Below are positions 9,008 through 18,126 of a stretch of 64,000 nucleotides of DNA, piece after piece. The notes under the pieces are model-generated. The model had not been told where the DNA came from. It did no database searches and saw only the letters and a list, made by a program, of their open reading frames with translations. The position numbers and the translations under genes were made by a program. The stretch covers positions 744,001 through 808,000 of the forward strand of contig NZ_PKMZ01000001.1 in NCBI RefSeq assembly GCF_002893625.1, given 5' to 3'. The stretch comes from Mangrovicella endophytica. Its GTDB lineage: Bacteria > Pseudomonadota > Alphaproteobacteria > Rhizobiales > Rhizobiaceae. Position 1 is the stretch's first letter, and each line of letters opens with the position of its first letter.

Positions 9008-10015
9008 TTAAGCGCGCGCAGCCCTGAGCTTCTTGACGAAATCGCCGAAGGGCTTCTTCTCCCATTCGTCCCAGACGACTTCCGTCGCCTTGACGAAGGG
9101 TGCCGTGTCGACGTCGTTGACGGTGATGCCCTCCATCGAGCCGAATTCCTTGGCGAGCTGCTCTTCCTGCTCGGCCATGGTCTGGCGCTGGTAGTCGCGC
9201 GCCTCGGTTGCGGCCTGCCGGACGAGCTCGCGGTCGGCCTCGGGCACGCGGGCCATGGCCGTCTTGCTGGCGAGCAGCGTTGTCACCTCGTATTTGTGCT
9301 TGGTGAGGCTCAGGAACTTCTGGACCTCGTAGAACTTGGCCGCCTTGATATTGGCGAGCGGGTTCTCCTGCCCGTCGACGACGCCGCTCTGCAGCGCGAG
9401 ATAGACCTCGCCATAGGAGATCTGCTGCGGGTTTGCGCCCATGGCCGAGAACATCTCGACCGTAGTCGGATCAAGCGGCGTGCGGATCTTCAGATGCCGC
9501 AGATCCTCGGGCGTGGTGATCGCACGCTTGCTGTTGGTGGTCTGGCGGATGCCGTTGCACCACCAGCCGAGATGCACCAGGCCCTTCTCCTCGATCTTGG
9601 CGACGAGCTCCTGTCCGGCCGGGCCGTCCATCGCAGCCCAGGCGGTCTGAAGGGTCGAGAACAGGAAGGGCAGGCCGATCGCGGCGACCTCCGGCACGAT
9701 AGAGAGCAGAGCACCCTGGCCGAGCGCCCCGAAGTCGAGCGTGCTGGTCCGCAAGCCCGCCATGTTGCTGTTCTCGTTGCCGAGCTGCTCGGACGGCGCC
9801 ACGTTGACCGTCACGCGGCCTTCCGTCTTGGCCTTCACCAGCTCGGCGAACTTCTTGGCGCCGAGGCCCTTCGGGCTGCTCTCCGGCGAGTTGTGCGCCA
9901 GCGTCAGCCGGACCGAGGACTGCGCCTGCGCGCGTCCGATGACGGCCGGCATCCACAGAGCGGCGGCACCGGTGACGCCGAGGCCGAGCACCAGCTTCCT
10001 TCGTACTGTATCCAT
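9008..10015 (-). CDS. dctP: TRAP transporter substrate-binding protein DctP
   Basis: Periplasmic receptor of the TRAP importer, 335 residues. The N-terminus MDTVRRKLVLGLG followed by a hydrophobic stretch to GRAQAQ is a signal peptide, and the twin arginine suggests possible Tat export. DctP landmarks are LTLAHNSPESSPKG, LKIRTPLDPTTVEMFSAMGA (with the carboxylate-binding Arg), ISYGEVYLALQSGVVDGQEN and NIKAAKFYEVQKFLSLTKH. The start at 10015 is backed by a strong GGAGGAG site. It is the first transporter gene after the amidohydrolase, 71 bases downstream. Confidence 0.94.
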   Translation of the reverse strand: MDTVRRKLVLGLGVTGAAALWMPAVIGRAQAQSSVRLTLAHNSPESSPKGLGAKKFAELVKAKTEGRVTVNVAPSEQLGNENSNMAGLRTSTLDFGALGQGALLSIVPEVAAIGLPFLFSTLQTAWAAMDGPAGQELVAKIEEKGLVHLGWWCNGIRQTTNSKRAITTPEDLRHLKIRTPLDPTTVEMFSAMGANPQQISYGEVYLALQSGVVDGQENPLANIKAAKFYEVQKFLSLTKHKYEVTTLLASKTAMARVPEADRELVRQAATEARDYQRQTMAEQEEQLAKEFGSMEGITVNDVDTAPFVKATEVVWDEWEKKPFGDFVKKLRAARA

Positions 10016-10086
10016 CTGCTTCTCCTCCCCATGAATCGGTTGACGTTCCCGCAACCGTGAAACTGCGCCCTGCTCCCCTCCCGGAG

Positions 10087-11118
10087 TCAGTGCGTCAGGC
10101 GATAGACACGGCGTGCCGTGCCGGCGAAGAGCGCGGCGCGCTCCTCGGCATTCATCTCGGCGGTGATGCGCTTGAAGGCGTTCCAGAGAACGGCGTAGCT
10201 GCAGGTGCCCTTGTCGACCGGAAAGTTGGAACCGAACATGCACCGCTCGGCGCCGAAGAGCGCGATGCAGGTCTCGACATACGGCGCCCAGGCATTGGCG
10301 AGATCCCGCGACGAGGGCGGCTGCGGCCGATCAACAAAGCCGAAGCCGAACAGGCGCATGCCGAGCCCGGTCAGCTTGACGCGGACGTTGGGACAGCCGG
10401 CGAGCCTGCGCATCCCGGCATGCCAGTCGGTGAAGACGGTGTCGCGCTTGGACCTGTAGGGGCCGATGCCGATGGGCCCGCCGATATGATCCACGACGAA
10501 GGTGAGGTCCGGATTGGCTTGCACGAGATCGAGCAACTGGCCGAGCTGCGTGTGGTAGACAAAGACGTCGAGCGAGAGCCCCCGCGCCGCAAGGACGCGC
10601 AGGCCCTTGTGGAATCGCGCGTCCGACAGGAGATCGGGCGGCGGCGACGCCAATGATGCGCGTGCGGCCGGGTCGGCGTGCCATGCCGCGATCTGCCGGA
10701 CACCGCGCAGACGACCCTGCGCCGCAGCCTGCTCCGCGGCGATGACCGCCTCCGCCTCAGGCGACGTCAGATCGACATGGCCGACGATGGCCGCGCTGAC
10801 TGAGGTCGCAACCTGCGCGTCGATACCTCCGGCCACACCGGCGGCGAACGCGACCTCGCCGACCGGCCGGAATTCGACTGGGCCGTCACTGCGGTAATGC
10901 GTGCCGCATTCGATGAAGACGCTGGAAACGATCCGGTGTCCGGCAGCCGCGTCGTTCAGGAAGTCGGCCGCGCCATACGGGTTCTCCGGCCTGTCCCACA
11001 GGTGATGATGGGAATCGACGATCTCCAAGCCAGGATCGAGGGCCACCTCGCTGTGCTGCGACAGCCAGGCAGGTCGAACCGGGTGATGCGGCGAGAGGGT
11101 GCCGGCTTGCAGGCTCAC
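10087..11118 (-). CDS. Amidohydrolase-2 family TIM-barrel hydrolase (fucono/rhamnonolactonase-like, COG3618)
   Basis: Predicted metal-dependent hydrolase of 343 residues. The metal motif DSHHHLWD at residues 35-42, FIECGTHYR near 68, VDHIGGP near 216 and a late CMFGSNFPVDKG match the family that includes L-fuconolactonase, L-rhamnonolactonase and 2-pyrone-4,6-dicarboxylate hydrolase. In a catabolic cluster with an SDR and an IlvD/EDD dehydratase, lactone hydrolysis is the most natural role. The start is GTG 11118, with ACGGGAT upstream. It opens the leftward block and faces the 11486 operon across a 367-base AT-richer regulatory region. PDC-type hydrolase activity remains an alternative. Confidence 0.8.
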   Translation of the reverse strand: MSLQAGTLSPHHPVRPAWLSQHSEVALDPGLEIVDSHHHLWDRPENPYGAADFLNDAAAGHRIVSSVFIECGTHYRSDGPVEFRPVGEVAFAAGVAGGIDAQVATSVSAAIVGHVDLTSPEAEAVIAAEQAAAQGRLRGVRQIAAWHADPAARASLASPPPDLLSDARFHKGLRVLAARGLSLDVFVYHTQLGQLLDLVQANPDLTFVVDHIGGPIGIGPYRSKRDTVFTDWHAGMRRLAGCPNVRVKLTGLGMRLFGFGFVDRPQPPSSRDLANAWAPYVETCIALFGAERCMFGSNFPVDKGTCSYAVLWNAFKRITAEMNAEERAALFAGTARRVYRLTH

Positions 11119-11226
11119 GTGGCGATCCCGTTCAGTCCGTGAATGCGTCGGCGCGGACGCTGGCTGCGTAACGAAGATCGCTGGTTGCGGCGGGGTTCAC
11201 GACAGGCTTCCTACCTCGCGTCAAAT

Positions 11227-11250
11227 ATATTTAGACATTATCTGTTATCC
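11227..11250 (-). promoter_or_regulatory. Candidate operator (site C), partial match
   Basis: On the minus strand this reads GGATAACAGATAATGTC, sharing the eight-base CAGATAAT core and flanking T/A positions with site A at 2278-2298. It lies about 110 bases upstream of the amidohydrolase GTG, suitably placed to control the leftward block. The match is weaker than that between sites A and B. Confidence 0.35.
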
Positions 11251-11382
11251 CGCCGGACGCAAGACCCTTGCACGGCTATGCTATTCGAAAATCTACGAAC
11301 AAAGAATTTTTCGAGGGATTTTAGTAACATAGGAGTGTCGCATCCTCTGTCGCCCAGAATCAGGTGGTCAACCCGTCCTCAA

Positions 11383-11403
11383 AAAATATCTCTTGATATA
11401 TTC
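11383..11403 (+). promoter_or_regulatory. Candidate operator (site B) upstream of the catabolic operon
   Basis: AAAATATC-TCTTGAT-ATATTC contains the perfect inverted repeat ATATC-N4-GATAT and matches site A (2278-2298) at 17 of 21 bases. It overlaps TTGATA at 11393-11398, a possible -35 element, about 85 bases before the first start codon. It is a likely binding site for the GntR-family protein encoded at 3238-3900, by inference. Confidence 0.5.
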
Positions 11404-11485
11404 AAAGTGCGTGTTTAGGGCTGAGGTTGGCGTCTTGGAGCGGACGCGACCGACATTCCCGACTGCATTGTAAGGGCGGAGCGAT

Positions 11486-12598
11486 ATGAAGAAGTACGAT
11501 GTCGTTGTTGTGCATGGTGACGGTATTGGTCGCGAGGTCTGCCAGGCGGCTCTCGACGTGATCCAGGCCATTCCTGACGTCTCGTCCGCCTTCAACTTCC
11601 GGGATCTTCCGGCTGGCGCCGGCGAGTACCTGAAGTCCGGCAGCGTCTTCCCCGACGAGACCTTCGAAGCTTGCAAGGCGTCGGATGCCGTCCTGCATGG
11701 TGCGACCGGCATCCCGGAGGTCACCTATGCTGACGGTACCGAGGTCGGCATCGAGTTCGGCCTGCAGATGCGCTTCCGGCTCGACCTCTACGCCAACATC
11801 CGTCCGATCAAGCTGCGTCCCGGCATCACCTCGCGCCTGCGAGATCGTAAGCCCGGCGACATCGACTACGTCATCGTGCGCGAGAACACCGAAGGCCTTT
11901 ATGCCGCGCGCGGCAACGGCGTGATCCTGCGCGACGAGCTGGCAGTCGATACGCTGACGATGACCCGCAAGGGCATCGAGCGCATCTGCCGTAGCGCTTT
12001 CGAGCTGGCTCGCAGCCGTAACGGAGCGCCGTCCGACGGCAAGCGCCGCGTGACCTGCTGCGACAAGGCCAACGTCCTTCGGTCCTACGCCTTCTTCCGC
12101 AAGGTCTTCAACGAGGTCGGTGAGGAGTATCCCGATATCGAGAAGGACTACGCCTATGCCGACGCGATGACCTGCCATCTGATCGAGCGGCCGGGATTCT
12201 ACGACGTCATCGTCACCGAGAACATGTTCGGCGACATCATCTCCGATCTCGCGGCGGTCACCGTCGGCAGCATGGGTATGTCGCCCTCTGCCGAACTTGG
12301 CGAGCGCAACGGCTTCTTCCAGGCCGCGCACGGCTCGGCGCCGACGATCGCCGGCCAGAACATCGCCAATCCCTACGGCTCGATCCTGTCGGCGGCCTCA
12401 ATGCTCGAATGGCTCGGGCAACGCCATAGAGACGAGCGCCTGGGACGTGCGGCTGCCCAGATCGACCGCGCCGTCAACGCTGCCATGGGCTCGCCCAAAG
12501 GCCTGACGCGCGACCTCGGCGGCAATGCCTCGACGAGCGGGATCGCGGAACTGGTGATCCAGAACCTGCCGGCCGCGCTGGACGAAGCCGCCGCTTAA
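11486..12598 (+). CDS. Isocitrate/isopropylmalate dehydrogenase-family protein (beta-decarboxylating)
   Basis: Predicted NAD(P)-dependent oxidative decarboxylase of a 2-hydroxy acid, 370 residues. It has GDGIGREV near residue 11, RENTEGLYA with Tyr139, the Lys of CCDKANVLRSY at 194, and the metal Asp pair in NMFGDIISDLAA (250 and 254), so all catalytic positions are present. HGSAPTIAGQNIANP near 290 is the nucleotide-binding loop. It is not the usual housekeeping LeuB or Icd in context. D-malate/tartrate dehydrogenase or another 3-substituted malate oxidase is possible. It is the first gene of the rightward operon, with GGAG upstream of ATG 11486. Confidence 0.85.
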   Translation: MKKYDVVVVHGDGIGREVCQAALDVIQAIPDVSSAFNFRDLPAGAGEYLKSGSVFPDETFEACKASDAVLHGATGIPEVTYADGTEVGIEFGLQMRFRLDLYANIRPIKLRPGITSRLRDRKPGDIDYVIVRENTEGLYAARGNGVILRDELAVDTLTMTRKGIERICRSAFELARSRNGAPSDGKRRVTCCDKANVLRSYAFFRKVFNEVGEEYPDIEKDYAYADAMTCHLIERPGFYDVIVTENMFGDIISDLAAVTVGSMGMSPSAELGERNGFFQAAHGSAPTIAGQNIANPYGSILSAASMLEWLGQRHRDERLGRAAAQIDRAVNAAMGSPKGLTRDLGGNASTSGIAELVIQNLPAALDEAAA

Positions 12599-12668
12599 TC
12601 GCTGCGGGTCGGCGGTGGCGGGCGCCCTGCGTCCGTCACACCGCTAATTCGCAAGGGAGGGATCAGGG

Positions 12669-13604
12669 ATGGCAAAGAGAAAAGCAGCGATCATCGGCTC
12701 GGGCAATATCGGCACCGACCTGATGATCAAGATCGCCCGCAAGGCCAGGCACATCGAGATGGCGGCCATGGTCGGCGTCGATCCCGCCTCGGAAGGCCTC
12801 GCCCGGGCGAAGCGGCTCGGCTACTTCGCCACGCATGAGGGTCTCGACGGTCTACGCCGCAGCGAGATCTATGCCGAGATCGACATCGTCTTCGACGCGA
12901 CATCGGCGAAGGCGCATGTTCGCCATGCCGAGCAGCTGGCGAAGGACGGCAAGAAGGTCATCGACCTTACGCCGGCGGCGATCGGCCCCTATGTCATTCC
13001 GCCGGTCAATCTCGACGCCAATGTCGGCAGCGACAACATCAACATGGTCACCTGCGGCGGCCAGGCCACGATCCCGATCGTCGCGGCGGTCTCGCGTGTC
13101 GGCAAGGTCGACTATGCCGAGATCGTTGCCTCGATCGCCTCGAAGTCCGCCGGTCCCGGCACGCGCGCCAATATCGACGAATTCACCGAAACGACCTCGA
13201 AGGCGATCGAGACAGTGGGCGGCGCCGAGCGGGGGAAGGCGATCATTGTCCTCAATCCGGCAGAGCCGCCGATGATCATGCGCGACACGGTCTACTGCCT
13301 GACGCAGTCGACGGACAAGGAGGCCATCCGCGCCTCGGTCGCGGCCATGGTCGAGACGGTCAAGGCATATGTTCCGGGCTACCGGCTGAAGCAGGAGCTG
13401 CAGTTCGAGACGATCAGTCACAACGAGCCGCTGCAGATCCCGGGGCTAGGGCCGCGCTCCGGCCTGAAGGTCACGGCCTTCCTCGAGGTGGAGGGGGCCG
13501 GCCACTACCTGCCGGCCTATGCCGGCAACCTCGACATCATGACCTCGGCCGCGCTCGCGGCGGCGGAGCGGATGGTCGAGCGGCACATGGGAGAGACCGA
13601 GTGA
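12669..13604 (+). CDS. mhpF: Acetaldehyde dehydrogenase (acetylating), DmpF/MhpF/BphJ type
   Basis: Converts acetaldehyde or a short aldehyde, NAD and CoA to the acyl-CoA (EC 1.2.1.10). The 311-residue protein has the N-terminal Rossmann motif [15 protein letters not shown], the catalytic Cys129 in [28 protein letters not shown] and the C-terminal [19 protein letters not shown] used to pair with the aldolase. A strong AAGGGAGG site precedes ATG 12669. It overlaps the aldolase gene as TGATG. In the family the two proteins form a complex that channels the aldehyde. Such pairs usually end aromatic meta-cleavage pathways, but no ring-cleavage genes are nearby. Confidence 0.93.
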   Translation: MAKRKAAIIGSGNIGTDLMIKIARKARHIEMAAMVGVDPASEGLARAKRLGYFATHEGLDGLRRSEIYAEIDIVFDATSAKAHVRHAEQLAKDGKKVIDLTPAAIGPYVIPPVNLDANVGSDNINMVTCGGQATIPIVAAVSRVGKVDYAEIVASIASKSAGPGTRANIDEFTETTSKAIETVGGAERGKAIIVLNPAEPPMIMRDTVYCLTQSTDKEAIRASVAAMVETVKAYVPGYRLKQELQFETISHNEPLQIPGLGPRSGLKVTAFLEVEGAGHYLPAYAGNLDIMTSAALAAAERMVERHMGETE

Positions 13605-14623
13605 TGGCGGACAAGCTCTACATCCAGGACGTCACCTTGCGCGACGGCATGCATGCCATCCGCCATCAGTACGATCTGGAGACGGCAGCGGCGATCGCAA
13701 AGGCGCTGGATGATGCCAAGGTCGACGCCATCGAGGTTGCCCATGGCGACGGGCTGGCGGGATCGAGCTTCAACTACGGCTTCGGGCGCCATTCCGATCT
13801 CGAATGGATCGAAGCGGTGGCCGCGTCCCTCAAGCACGCCAAGCTCACGACGCTGCTCCTACCGGGCATCGGCACCGTCCATGACCTGAAGGCGGCCAAG
13901 GATGCCGGCGTGCGCTCGGTGCGCGTGGCCACCCACTGCACCGAGGCCGATGTCGCGGCCCAGCACATCGCCTATGCCCGCTCGATCGACCTCGACGTCT
14001 CTGGCTTCCTGATGATGGCCCATATGCAGGAGCCGGCCGGTCTCGCCGAGCAGGCGTTGCTGATGGAGAGCTATGGCGCACACTGCGTCTACTGCACCGA
14101 TTCCGCCGGTGCCCTGACTCAGAAGGGCGTCGCCGAGCGCGTCGATGCCCTGCGCCAGGCCCTGAAGCCTGAGACGCAGGTCGGCATCCATGCCCATCAC
14201 AACCTGTCGCTGGGCGTTGCCAACTCCGTGACGGCGGTGGAGCATGGCGCCACTCGCGTCGACGCCTCGCTCGCCGGCATGGGGGCAGGGGCCGGCAATG
14301 CGCCGCTGGAGGTGTTCATCGCCGTCGCCGATCGTCTGGGGCTGAACCACGGCACCGATCTCTTCAAGCTGATGGATGCCGCCGACGATCTGGTGCGCCC
14401 GCTGCAGGACCGCCCGGTCCGTGTCGACCGTGAGACGCTCTCGATCGGCTATGCCGGCGTCTACTCGTCCTTCCTGCGCCATTCCGAGAAGGCCTCGTCG
14501 GTCTACGGCGTCGACGTGCGCGACATCCTGATCGAGCTCGGGCAGCGCCGCATGGTCGGCGGCCAGGAGGACATGATCGTCGACGTTGCGCTCGACCTGC
14601 TCGGGCAGCGCAAGAGCGCCTGA
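13604..14623 (+). CDS. mhpE: 4-hydroxy-2-oxovalerate aldolase, DmpG/MhpE/BphI type
   Basis: Metal-dependent class II aldolase that splits a 4-hydroxy-2-oxo acid to pyruvate plus aldehyde (EC 4.1.3.39), 339 residues. It shows the HMGL-like TIM barrel start [17 protein letters not shown] (catalytic Arg and metal Asp), EVAHGDGL, and the metal histidines in [16 protein letters not shown]-terminal communication domain follows (about 275-335). ATG 13604 overlaps the stop of the dehydrogenase gene; a GTG at 13601 is an alternative. Tight coupling with the acylating dehydrogenase implies a channelled complex. Confidence 0.93.
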   Translation: MADKLYIQDVTLRDGMHAIRHQYDLETAAAIAKALDDAKVDAIEVAHGDGLAGSSFNYGFGRHSDLEWIEAVAASLKHAKLTTLLLPGIGTVHDLKAAKDAGVRSVRVATHCTEADVAAQHIAYARSIDLDVSGFLMMAHMQEPAGLAEQALLMESYGAHCVYCTDSAGALTQKGVAERVDALRQALKPETQVGIHAHHNLSLGVANSVTAVEHGATRVDASLAGMGAGAGNAPLEVFIAVADRLGLNHGTDLFKLMDAADDLVRPLQDRPVRVDRETLSIGYAGVYSSFLRHSEKASSVYGVDVRDILIELGQRRMVGGQEDMIVDVALDLLGQRKSA

Positions 14624-14634
14624 TCGCTCCGGGT

Positions 14635-14656
14635 CCGGCCGTCACCACGCGGCCGG
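14635..14656 (+). terminator. Intercistronic hairpin after the aldolase gene
   Basis: CCGGCCG and CGGCCGG form a perfect seven-base stem around an eight-base loop, followed by CCTTTCT. It may attenuate transcription into the downstream SDR or stabilise the upstream mRNA. The T-run is weak. Confidence 0.4.
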
Positions 14657-14690
14657 CCTTTCTCGCCTACGGTTGGAGGAGGACCGCCCG

Positions 14691-15458
14691 TTGGAAACGT
14701 CTGCACAAATCGCCATCGTCACGGGAGCCGGTTCGGGCATCGGCCGGCGAGCGGCGCTCGCCCTCGTCGAGGCCAGTTTTCACGTCGTCCTGGCCGGCCG
14801 GCGGGCAGAAGCGCTCGAGGAAACCGGCCGGATGGCCGCCAGCGCCGGCGAAGGTGCCGGCCGCACCCTGGCTGTCCCAACCGACGTCACCGATCCTACT
14901 GGTGTCGATCACCTGTTCCAGACGGCGGTCGAGACCTTCGGGCGCGTCGACCTCGTCTTCAACAATGCCGGCACCTTTGCCGGCGCGGGGGCTATCGACG
15001 CGATCGCCTATGACACCTGGCTGAACTCGATCGGCGTCAACCTGAACGGTGCCTTCCTGGTCGCCCAGGCCGCCTTCCGCACTATGAAGGCCCAAGCGCC
15101 GCAGGGCGGGCGCATCATCAACAACGGCTCGATCTCGGCGCATGTGCCGCGCCCGAATGCGATCGCCTACACCGCGGCGAAACACGCCATCACCGGCATG
15201 ACCAAGTCGCTGGCCATCGAGGGCCGACCCTTCTCCATCGCGTGCGGGCAGATCGACATCGGCAACGCTGCGACCGACATGACGGTCGAGATGGGCAAGG
15301 GCATGCTGCAGGCAGACGGGCGCCTCCTCCCGGAGGCGACCTTTGACGCCGCCCATGTCGCCCAGACGATCGTCCACATGGCCAGGCTGCCGCTGAACGC
15401 GAACATCCCCTTCGTCACCGTGATGGCGACGACAATGCCCTATCTCGGCCGCGGCTGA
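14691..15458 (+). CDS. SDR-family oxidoreductase
   Basis: Classical SDR of 255 residues. The likely start is TTG 14691 ([18 protein letters not shown]) because GGAGGAGG lies nine bases upstream and the fold begins there. An upstream in-frame ATG (14586) would overlap the aldolase and add an unrelated tail. It has [15 protein letters not shown] for cofactor binding, [11 protein letters not shown], and the catalytic Ser-Tyr-Lys in [22 protein letters not shown]. It lies between the aldolase and the dehydratase and probably oxidises the substrate sugar or hydroxy acid. Confidence 0.86.
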   Translation: METSAQIAIVTGAGSGIGRRAALALVEASFHVVLAGRRAEALEETGRMAASAGEGAGRTLAVPTDVTDPTGVDHLFQTAVETFGRVDLVFNNAGTFAGAGAIDAIAYDTWLNSIGVNLNGAFLVAQAAFRTMKAQAPQGGRIINNGSISAHVPRPNAIAYTAAKHAITGMTKSLAIEGRPFSIACGQIDIGNAATDMTVEMGKGMLQADGRLLPEATFDAAHVAQTIVHMARLPLNANIPFVTVMATTMPYLGRG

Positions 15459-15466
15459 CGGAAGAC

Positions 15467-17278
15467 ATGAGCATGACGACCAAGCCGACCGAAACGCCGT
15501 CTGACAACCGCGAGAAGCGCCGCTTTCGCTCGCAGGACTGGTTCGACAACCGGGACCATATCGACATGACGGCGCTCTATCTCGAGCGCTTCATGAACTA
15601 CGGCACGACGCCGGAGGAGCTGCGCTCGGGCAAGCCGATCGTCGGCATCGCCCAGAGCGGCAGTGACCTGACGCCGTGCAACCGCGTCCATGTCGACCTG
15701 GTGAAGCGCATCCGCGACGGCATCCGCGATTCCGGCGGTATCCCGATCGAGTTCCCGACCCATCCGATCTTCGAGAACTGCAAGCGCCCGACCGCAGCGC
15801 TCGATCGTAACCTCGCCTATCTCGGCCTCGTCGAGATTCTCTACGGCTACCCCTTCGACGCCGTGGTGCTGACGACGGGCTGCGACAAGACCACGCCCTC
15901 CGCGCTGATGGCGGCGGCCACCGTCGACATCCCTGCCATCGTCCTTTCCGGCGGGCCGATGCTCGACGGCTGGCACGAGGCGCAGCTTGCCGGCTCCGGC
16001 ATGGTCATCTGGCAGGCCCGCCGCAAGCTCGCCAAGGGCGAGATCGACGAGGACGAGTTCCTCGACATGGCGATGGATTCGGCGCCCTCGCTTGGCCACT
16101 GCAACACGATGGGCACCGCCTCCACCATGAACGGCATGGCCGAGGCGCTCGGCATGTCGCTGACCGGCTGCGCGGCGATCCCGGCGCCGTACCGCGCACG
16201 CGGTCAAATGGCCTATCGTACCGGAAGGCGCATCGTCGACATGGCCTATGAGGACTTGCGCCCGTCGAAGATCCTGACGCGCGCCGCCTTCATCAACGCG
16301 ATCCGCACCAACACGGCGATCGGCGGCTCGACCAATGCGCCGCCGCACCTCATCGCAATGGCGCGCCATGCCGGCGTCGAGCTGACGATGGACGACTTCC
16401 AGGCCGAGGGCTACGACATCCCGCTGCTCGCCAATGTGCAGCCAGCCGGCGCCTATCTCGGTGAGCGCTTCCACCGCGCCGGCGGCATCCCGGCGGTGAT
16501 GTACGAACTGCTGCAGCAGGGGCTGCTCGACGGCGACTGCCTGACGGTCAGCGGCCGGACCATGACCGAGAACCTCGCCGGCCGCGAGAGCCGCGATCGC
16601 GAGGTCATCCTGCCCTTCGGTCGGCCGATGATGCAGAACGCCGGCTTCTTCTCGCTGTCCGGCAATCTCTTCGACAGCGCCATCCTGAAGACCAGCGTCA
16701 TCAATGCCGAGTTCGAGGCGCGCTACCTCGCCGATCCGGAGCATCCCAGGGTTTTCCAAGCGCGCGCCATCGTCTTCGACGGCTCGGAGGACTACCACGC
16801 CCGCATCAACGATCCGGCGCTCGACATCGACGAGCGCTGCATCCTCGTCGTGCGCGGCGCCGGCCCGCTCGGCTGGCCGGGCGCGGCGGAGGTCGTCAAC
16901 ATGCAGCCGCCGGACGCGCTGCTCCAGCGCGGCATCAACAGCCTGCCGACGCTCGGCGACGGCCGCATCTCCGGCACCTCCGACAGCCCGTCGATCGTCA
17001 ACGCCTCGCCGGAATCGGCGGCCGGCGGCGGCCTCGCCTGGCTGCGGACCGGCGACACCATCCGCATCGACCTGAACGCCCGGCGCTGCGACATGCTGGT
17101 GGACGAGGCCGAGATCGAGCGCCGCCGAGCCGACGGCACGCCGCCCGTGCCGGCGAGCGCGACGCCCTGGCAGGCGCTTTACCGCCAGACGGTCGGCCAA
17201 CTCGACACCGGCGCCTGCCTCGAAGAAGCGCTGGAGTTCCAGCAGATCGCCAGGACGCTGCCGCGCCACAACCACTGA
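15467..17278 (+). CDS. IlvD/EDD-family dehydratase (sugar-acid dehydratase-like, AraD/XylD type)
   Basis: Iron-sulphur dehydratase of 603 residues that removes water from a 2,3-dihydroxy acid to give a 2-keto-3-deoxy acid. The three cluster cysteines are Cys71 (LTPCN), Cys139 (TTGCDKTTP) and Cys212 ([12 protein letters not shown]). The order and the [16 protein letters not shown]-terminus resemble L-arabinonate/D-xylonate dehydratases rather than amino-acid-pathway IlvD. GRMTENL-like and [15 protein letters not shown] segments are conserved. It starts eight bases after the SDR and is followed after 12 bases by the HpcH aldolase, so dehydration then aldol cleavage is the likely sequence. Confidence 0.9.
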   Translation: MSMTTKPTETPSDNREKRRFRSQDWFDNRDHIDMTALYLERFMNYGTTPEELRSGKPIVGIAQSGSDLTPCNRVHVDLVKRIRDGIRDSGGIPIEFPTHPIFENCKRPTAALDRNLAYLGLVEILYGYPFDAVVLTTGCDKTTPSALMAAATVDIPAIVLSGGPMLDGWHEAQLAGSGMVIWQARRKLAKGEIDEDEFLDMAMDSAPSLGHCNTMGTASTMNGMAEALGMSLTGCAAIPAPYRARGQMAYRTGRRIVDMAYEDLRPSKILTRAAFINAIRTNTAIGGSTNAPPHLIAMARHAGVELTMDDFQAEGYDIPLLANVQPAGAYLGERFHRAGGIPAVMYELLQQGLLDGDCLTVSGRTMTENLAGRESRDREVILPFGRPMMQNAGFFSLSGNLFDSAILKTSVINAEFEARYLADPEHPRVFQARAIVFDGSEDYHARINDPALDIDERCILVVRGAGPLGWPGAAEVVNMQPPDALLQRGINSLPTLGDGRISGTSDSPSIVNASPESAAGGGLAWLRTGDTIRIDLNARRCDMLVDEAEIERRRADGTPPVPASATPWQALYRQTVGQLDTGACLEEALEFQQIARTLPRHNH

Positions 17279-17290
17279 CGAGGTCTACCG

Positions 17291-18046
17291 ATGCCGCTGA
17301 AGCCCCTGCGCCAACGCCTGCGCGACAGCGAGCCGCTGCTCGCGACCTTCTCCATCCTGCGCTCGGCCGAGAGCGTCGAGATCGTCGCGCTGGCGGGCTT
17401 CGACGCCATCATCCTCGATCTTGAGCATGGGCCGTACGGGGTCGAGACGCTAGGGCCGCTCATCCTGGCGGCGCACGCGCGCGGCATCCACGCCATTGCA
17501 CGCGTCCTTAAGAACGATGCCGCGATGATCGGCGCCGTGCTGGACGCCGGCGCGGACGGCGTGCTGGTGCCGCAGGTCTCGACGCCGACGGAGGCGCAGG
17601 CCGTCGTTGCGGCCGCACGCTTCGCACCAGAGGGCGCACGCGGCGCCAATTCCTGGGTGCGCGCCGCCGGTTTCAACGGGACGCCGGAATGGTTCGCGCG
17701 CGCGAATGCCGAGGTCGCGGTGATCGTGATGATCGAGGGGCGGACCGGAGCCGATAATGCCGAAGCGATCATGGCGACGCCTTCGCTCGACGGCGTCTTC
17801 CTCGGTCCCGTCGACCTGTCGCACGCGCTCGGCGTGCCCGGCCAGATCGATCACCCTCTTGTGCTGGACAAGATGACTGGAGTGATCGACGAAGCGAAGC
17901 GACATTCTCTCGCCACCGCAGTCTTCGCGCCGACTCCGCAAGGCGCTCGGCGCTGGATGGAGCTTGGCGTCCGGCTGGTCGCATGCGGTGTCGACACAGG
18001 CCACCTGTTCCAAGCACTGAGGAGCGCTGCCGCGGCAGTTCGATAG
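17291..18046 (+). CDS. HpcH/HpaI-family aldolase
   Basis: Class II, pyruvate-forming aldolase of 251 residues. Residues ILDLEHGPYG carry the base His46. IARVLKND supplies the pyruvate-binding Arg, IVMIEGRTG the metal Glu and FLGPVDLS the metal Asp. Members cleave 2-keto-3-deoxy sugar acids (for example 2-keto-3-deoxy-L-rhamnonate) or 4-hydroxy-2-oxo-heptanedioate. It is the last gene of the rightward operon, directly after the dehydratase, which favours a 2-keto-3-deoxy acid substrate. The operon thus has two different pyruvate-forming aldolases. Confidence 0.9.
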   Translation: MPLKPLRQRLRDSEPLLATFSILRSAESVEIVALAGFDAIILDLEHGPYGVETLGPLILAAHARGIHAIARVLKNDAAMIGAVLDAGADGVLVPQVSTPTEAQAVVAAARFAPEGARGANSWVRAAGFNGTPEWFARANAEVAVIVMIEGRTGADNAEAIMATPSLDGVFLGPVDLSHALGVPGQIDHPLVLDKMTGVIDEAKRHSLATAVFAPTPQGARRWMELGVRLVACGVDTGHLFQALRSAAAAVR

Positions 18047-18126
18047 AAGTCCTCTTTCGGCCAGCCGTGTCAGCACCAACTTCATGGCGTCCCTCCGCAA
18101 TGCGCCGACTTGAGCGGCCGACCACT

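Larger units (their letters stand above)
11119..11485. other. Divergent promoter region between the amidohydrolase and the dehydrogenase operon
   Basis: This spacer of 367 bases is much richer in A+T than its surroundings and separates two operons transcribed outward. It contains the operator-like motifs at 11227-11250 and 11383-11403. No gene was found in it. Confidence 0.75.

Noticed and set aside
11346..11380. Possible GntR half-site CAGGTGGTCAACCC
   Set aside because: The symmetry is poor and no second copy exists; the AT-rich motif nearby is better supported.
15440..17275. Long open frame antisense to the IlvD/EDD dehydratase gene
   Set aside because: It is an Arg/Ala/Asp-rich mirror of the dehydratase codons, has no family resemblance and is explained by high third-position GC.
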